A stretch of DNA of 34,579 nucleotides from Verrucomicrobiia bacterium (GTDB taxonomy: Bacteria > Verrucomicrobiota > Verrucomicrobiia > Opitutales > Cerasicoccaceae), in contig JAUIAM010000031.1 in the NCBI GenBank assembly GCA_030425485.1, positions 1-34,579 of the forward strand, read 5' to 3'. Position numbers and translations under genes: made by a program. The notes below the pieces were generated by a model. It saw only the letters and a program-made list of their open reading frames with translations, made no database searches and was not told the DNA's origin. Shown one piece after another: positions 33,916 to 34,579 of this stretch; the first letter of the stretch is position 1, and every line of letters begins with the position of its first letter.

Positions 33916-34579
33916 TTACTGGTTGTCGTTTACGACTACGCGGGCGAAGCGCCCCTCCTCTGTGTTCATCGGCTTTGTGTCGCGTATGACAATTCGCTCC
34001 CAGTCCTGGTCTATGGGAGTCGAGGAGACGAGGATGCTGGACTCGTCCCATTGGGAAAAATCGGACGAGAATTCGCAAACATAGCTGACACCCGAGCCTG
34101 TGCTGTCCACACGGCGTAGGAATTCCATGCAGAGATAGCCATCACGCTCGAAGGTGCGGGGCATTCCAATCTTGCCCGCTTCCGGCATCGTATTCACTGG
34201 CCCGTTTGAGTCCATGTTGAAGGCATAGCGCAACATCGGGTGGGTGCCTTCGGTCTCGCTGTTTGAGATTTGTGAGACATCTGCGGTGCCGTAGTTATCC
34301 AGCAGCCATTGCACGTAGTAGGAGTGTGTCTCTGCGATGGTGATATAGGTGGGTTCCGAATCCACGCTGCCGTTTCGGGCTCTGATGCGGTACAGGTAGA
34401 TAAACGATGGCATCAGCCCCGTGTCATTGTAATAGGTCTGCGAGGCTGGCACGACGGCGATCTCGACCCAGCCACCCAGATCATCCCGGCGCTCCACAAC
34501 GTACGCTACGGGTGCGTCCCCGGTGGATGCGGCTATCCAGAAAATGCCAATATGGGTCGGTGAACTGGCGCTACTGACA
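33916..34579 (-). CDS. Secreted fibronectin-III protein, C-terminal part (runs off the right edge)
   Basis: The frame is open from the window edge, so the N-terminus is missing. The visible 220 residues begin with a fibronectin type III domain: IGIFWIAASTGDAPVAYVVE, then ERRDDLGGWVEIAV, YYNDTGL and YLYRIRARNG. A C-terminal region follows with YVQWLLDNYGTADVSQ, HPMLRYAFNMDSN and VSYVCEFSSDFSQWDE. This resembles the NLLEYALGxDP plus SxxLxxW endings of many verrucomicrobial extracellular proteins. A GTG at 34497 is not a true start because the Fn3 domain continues upstream of it. Overall role unknown; probably a large secreted adhesin or hydrolase. Confidence 0.75.
   Translation of the reverse strand, partial: VSSASSPTHIGIFWIAASTGDAPVAYVVERRDDLGGWVEIAVVPASQTYYNDTGLMPSFIYLYRIRARNGSVDSEPTYITIAETHSYYVQWLLDNYGTADVSQISNSETEGTHPMLRYAFNMDSNGPVNTMPEAGKIGMPRTFERDGYLCMEFLRRVDSTGSGVSYVCEFSSDFSQWDESSILVSSTPIDQDWERIVIRDTKPMNTEEGRFARVVVNDNQ

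Noticed and set aside
1-34579. tRNA, rRNA, CRISPR, insertion sequence or phage genes
   Set aside because: I looked for these on both strands and saw no cloverleaf-like sequence, spaced repeats, transposase or phage motifs.

Overview
The window looks like chromosomal DNA of a polysaccharide-degrading Verrucomicrobiota, most likely class Opitutia (Puniceicoccales/Opitutales type). This rests on several protein types seen together: a PEP-CTERM protein with an Arg-rich tail, a pseudopilin of the planctomycete/verrucomicrobial type, a large secreted quinoprotein-like propeller with a C-terminal haem motif, and carbohydrate genes under LacI, AraC, GntR and ROK regulators. The assignment is inference. 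No rRNA, tRNA, CRISPR array, insertion sequence or phage gene was seen.

Region 1 (1-17.0 kb) is a catabolic locus for an acidic, probably acetylated and rhamnose-containing polysaccharide. At the left edge, on the minus strand, lie the N-terminus of a GH2 enzyme, a LacI-type regulator and an AraC-type regulator. A nine-gene plus-strand run (2.87-12.06 kb) follows: GH88/GH105 unsaturated-uronyl hydrolase, RraA-like aldolase/decarboxylase, SDR, heparinase II/III-type lyase, zinc-type dehydrogenase, KduD, a beta-propeller possibly related to oligogalacturonate lyase, an esterase and a hexapeptide acyltransferase. A GntR-type regulator with a LacI-like sensor domain, a GH78 alpha-L-rhamnosidase and a second esterase complete it. 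None of the enzymes has a recognisable signal peptide and no transporter is present, so cleavage is probably cytoplasmic on imported material. The likely flow is lyase and hydrolases, then 4-deoxy-5-keto-uronate, then KduD and the other oxidoreductases, then a 2-keto-3-deoxy acid. KduI, KdgK and KdgA are not in the window.

Region 2 (17.0-26.0 kb) looks like an amino-sugar polymer locus built around a ROK-type repressor. To its left a tight minus-strand operon encodes a small secreted protein of unknown family, a secreted TIM-barrel (GH18-like) protein, a GH20 enzyme and a pseudopilin, followed by shikimate kinase. To its right are a second GH20-like gene, transcribed divergently from the repressor, and a PEP-CTERM paralogue of the small secreted protein. 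Three promoter regions here share a TTCATTCAATG(G)AA-like site that I propose as the ROK operator. A strong intrinsic terminator closes this region at 25.97-26.0 kb.

Region 3 (26.3-34.6 kb) holds unrelated genes. They are a very large secreted propeller protein with PA14, PKD and cytochrome segments; fdhD with a YdeP/FdhF-like molybdopterin oxidoreductase; a 500-base spacer with a REP-like hairpin; and a lipoprotein next to the C-terminal part of a fibronectin-III protein that runs off the right edge.
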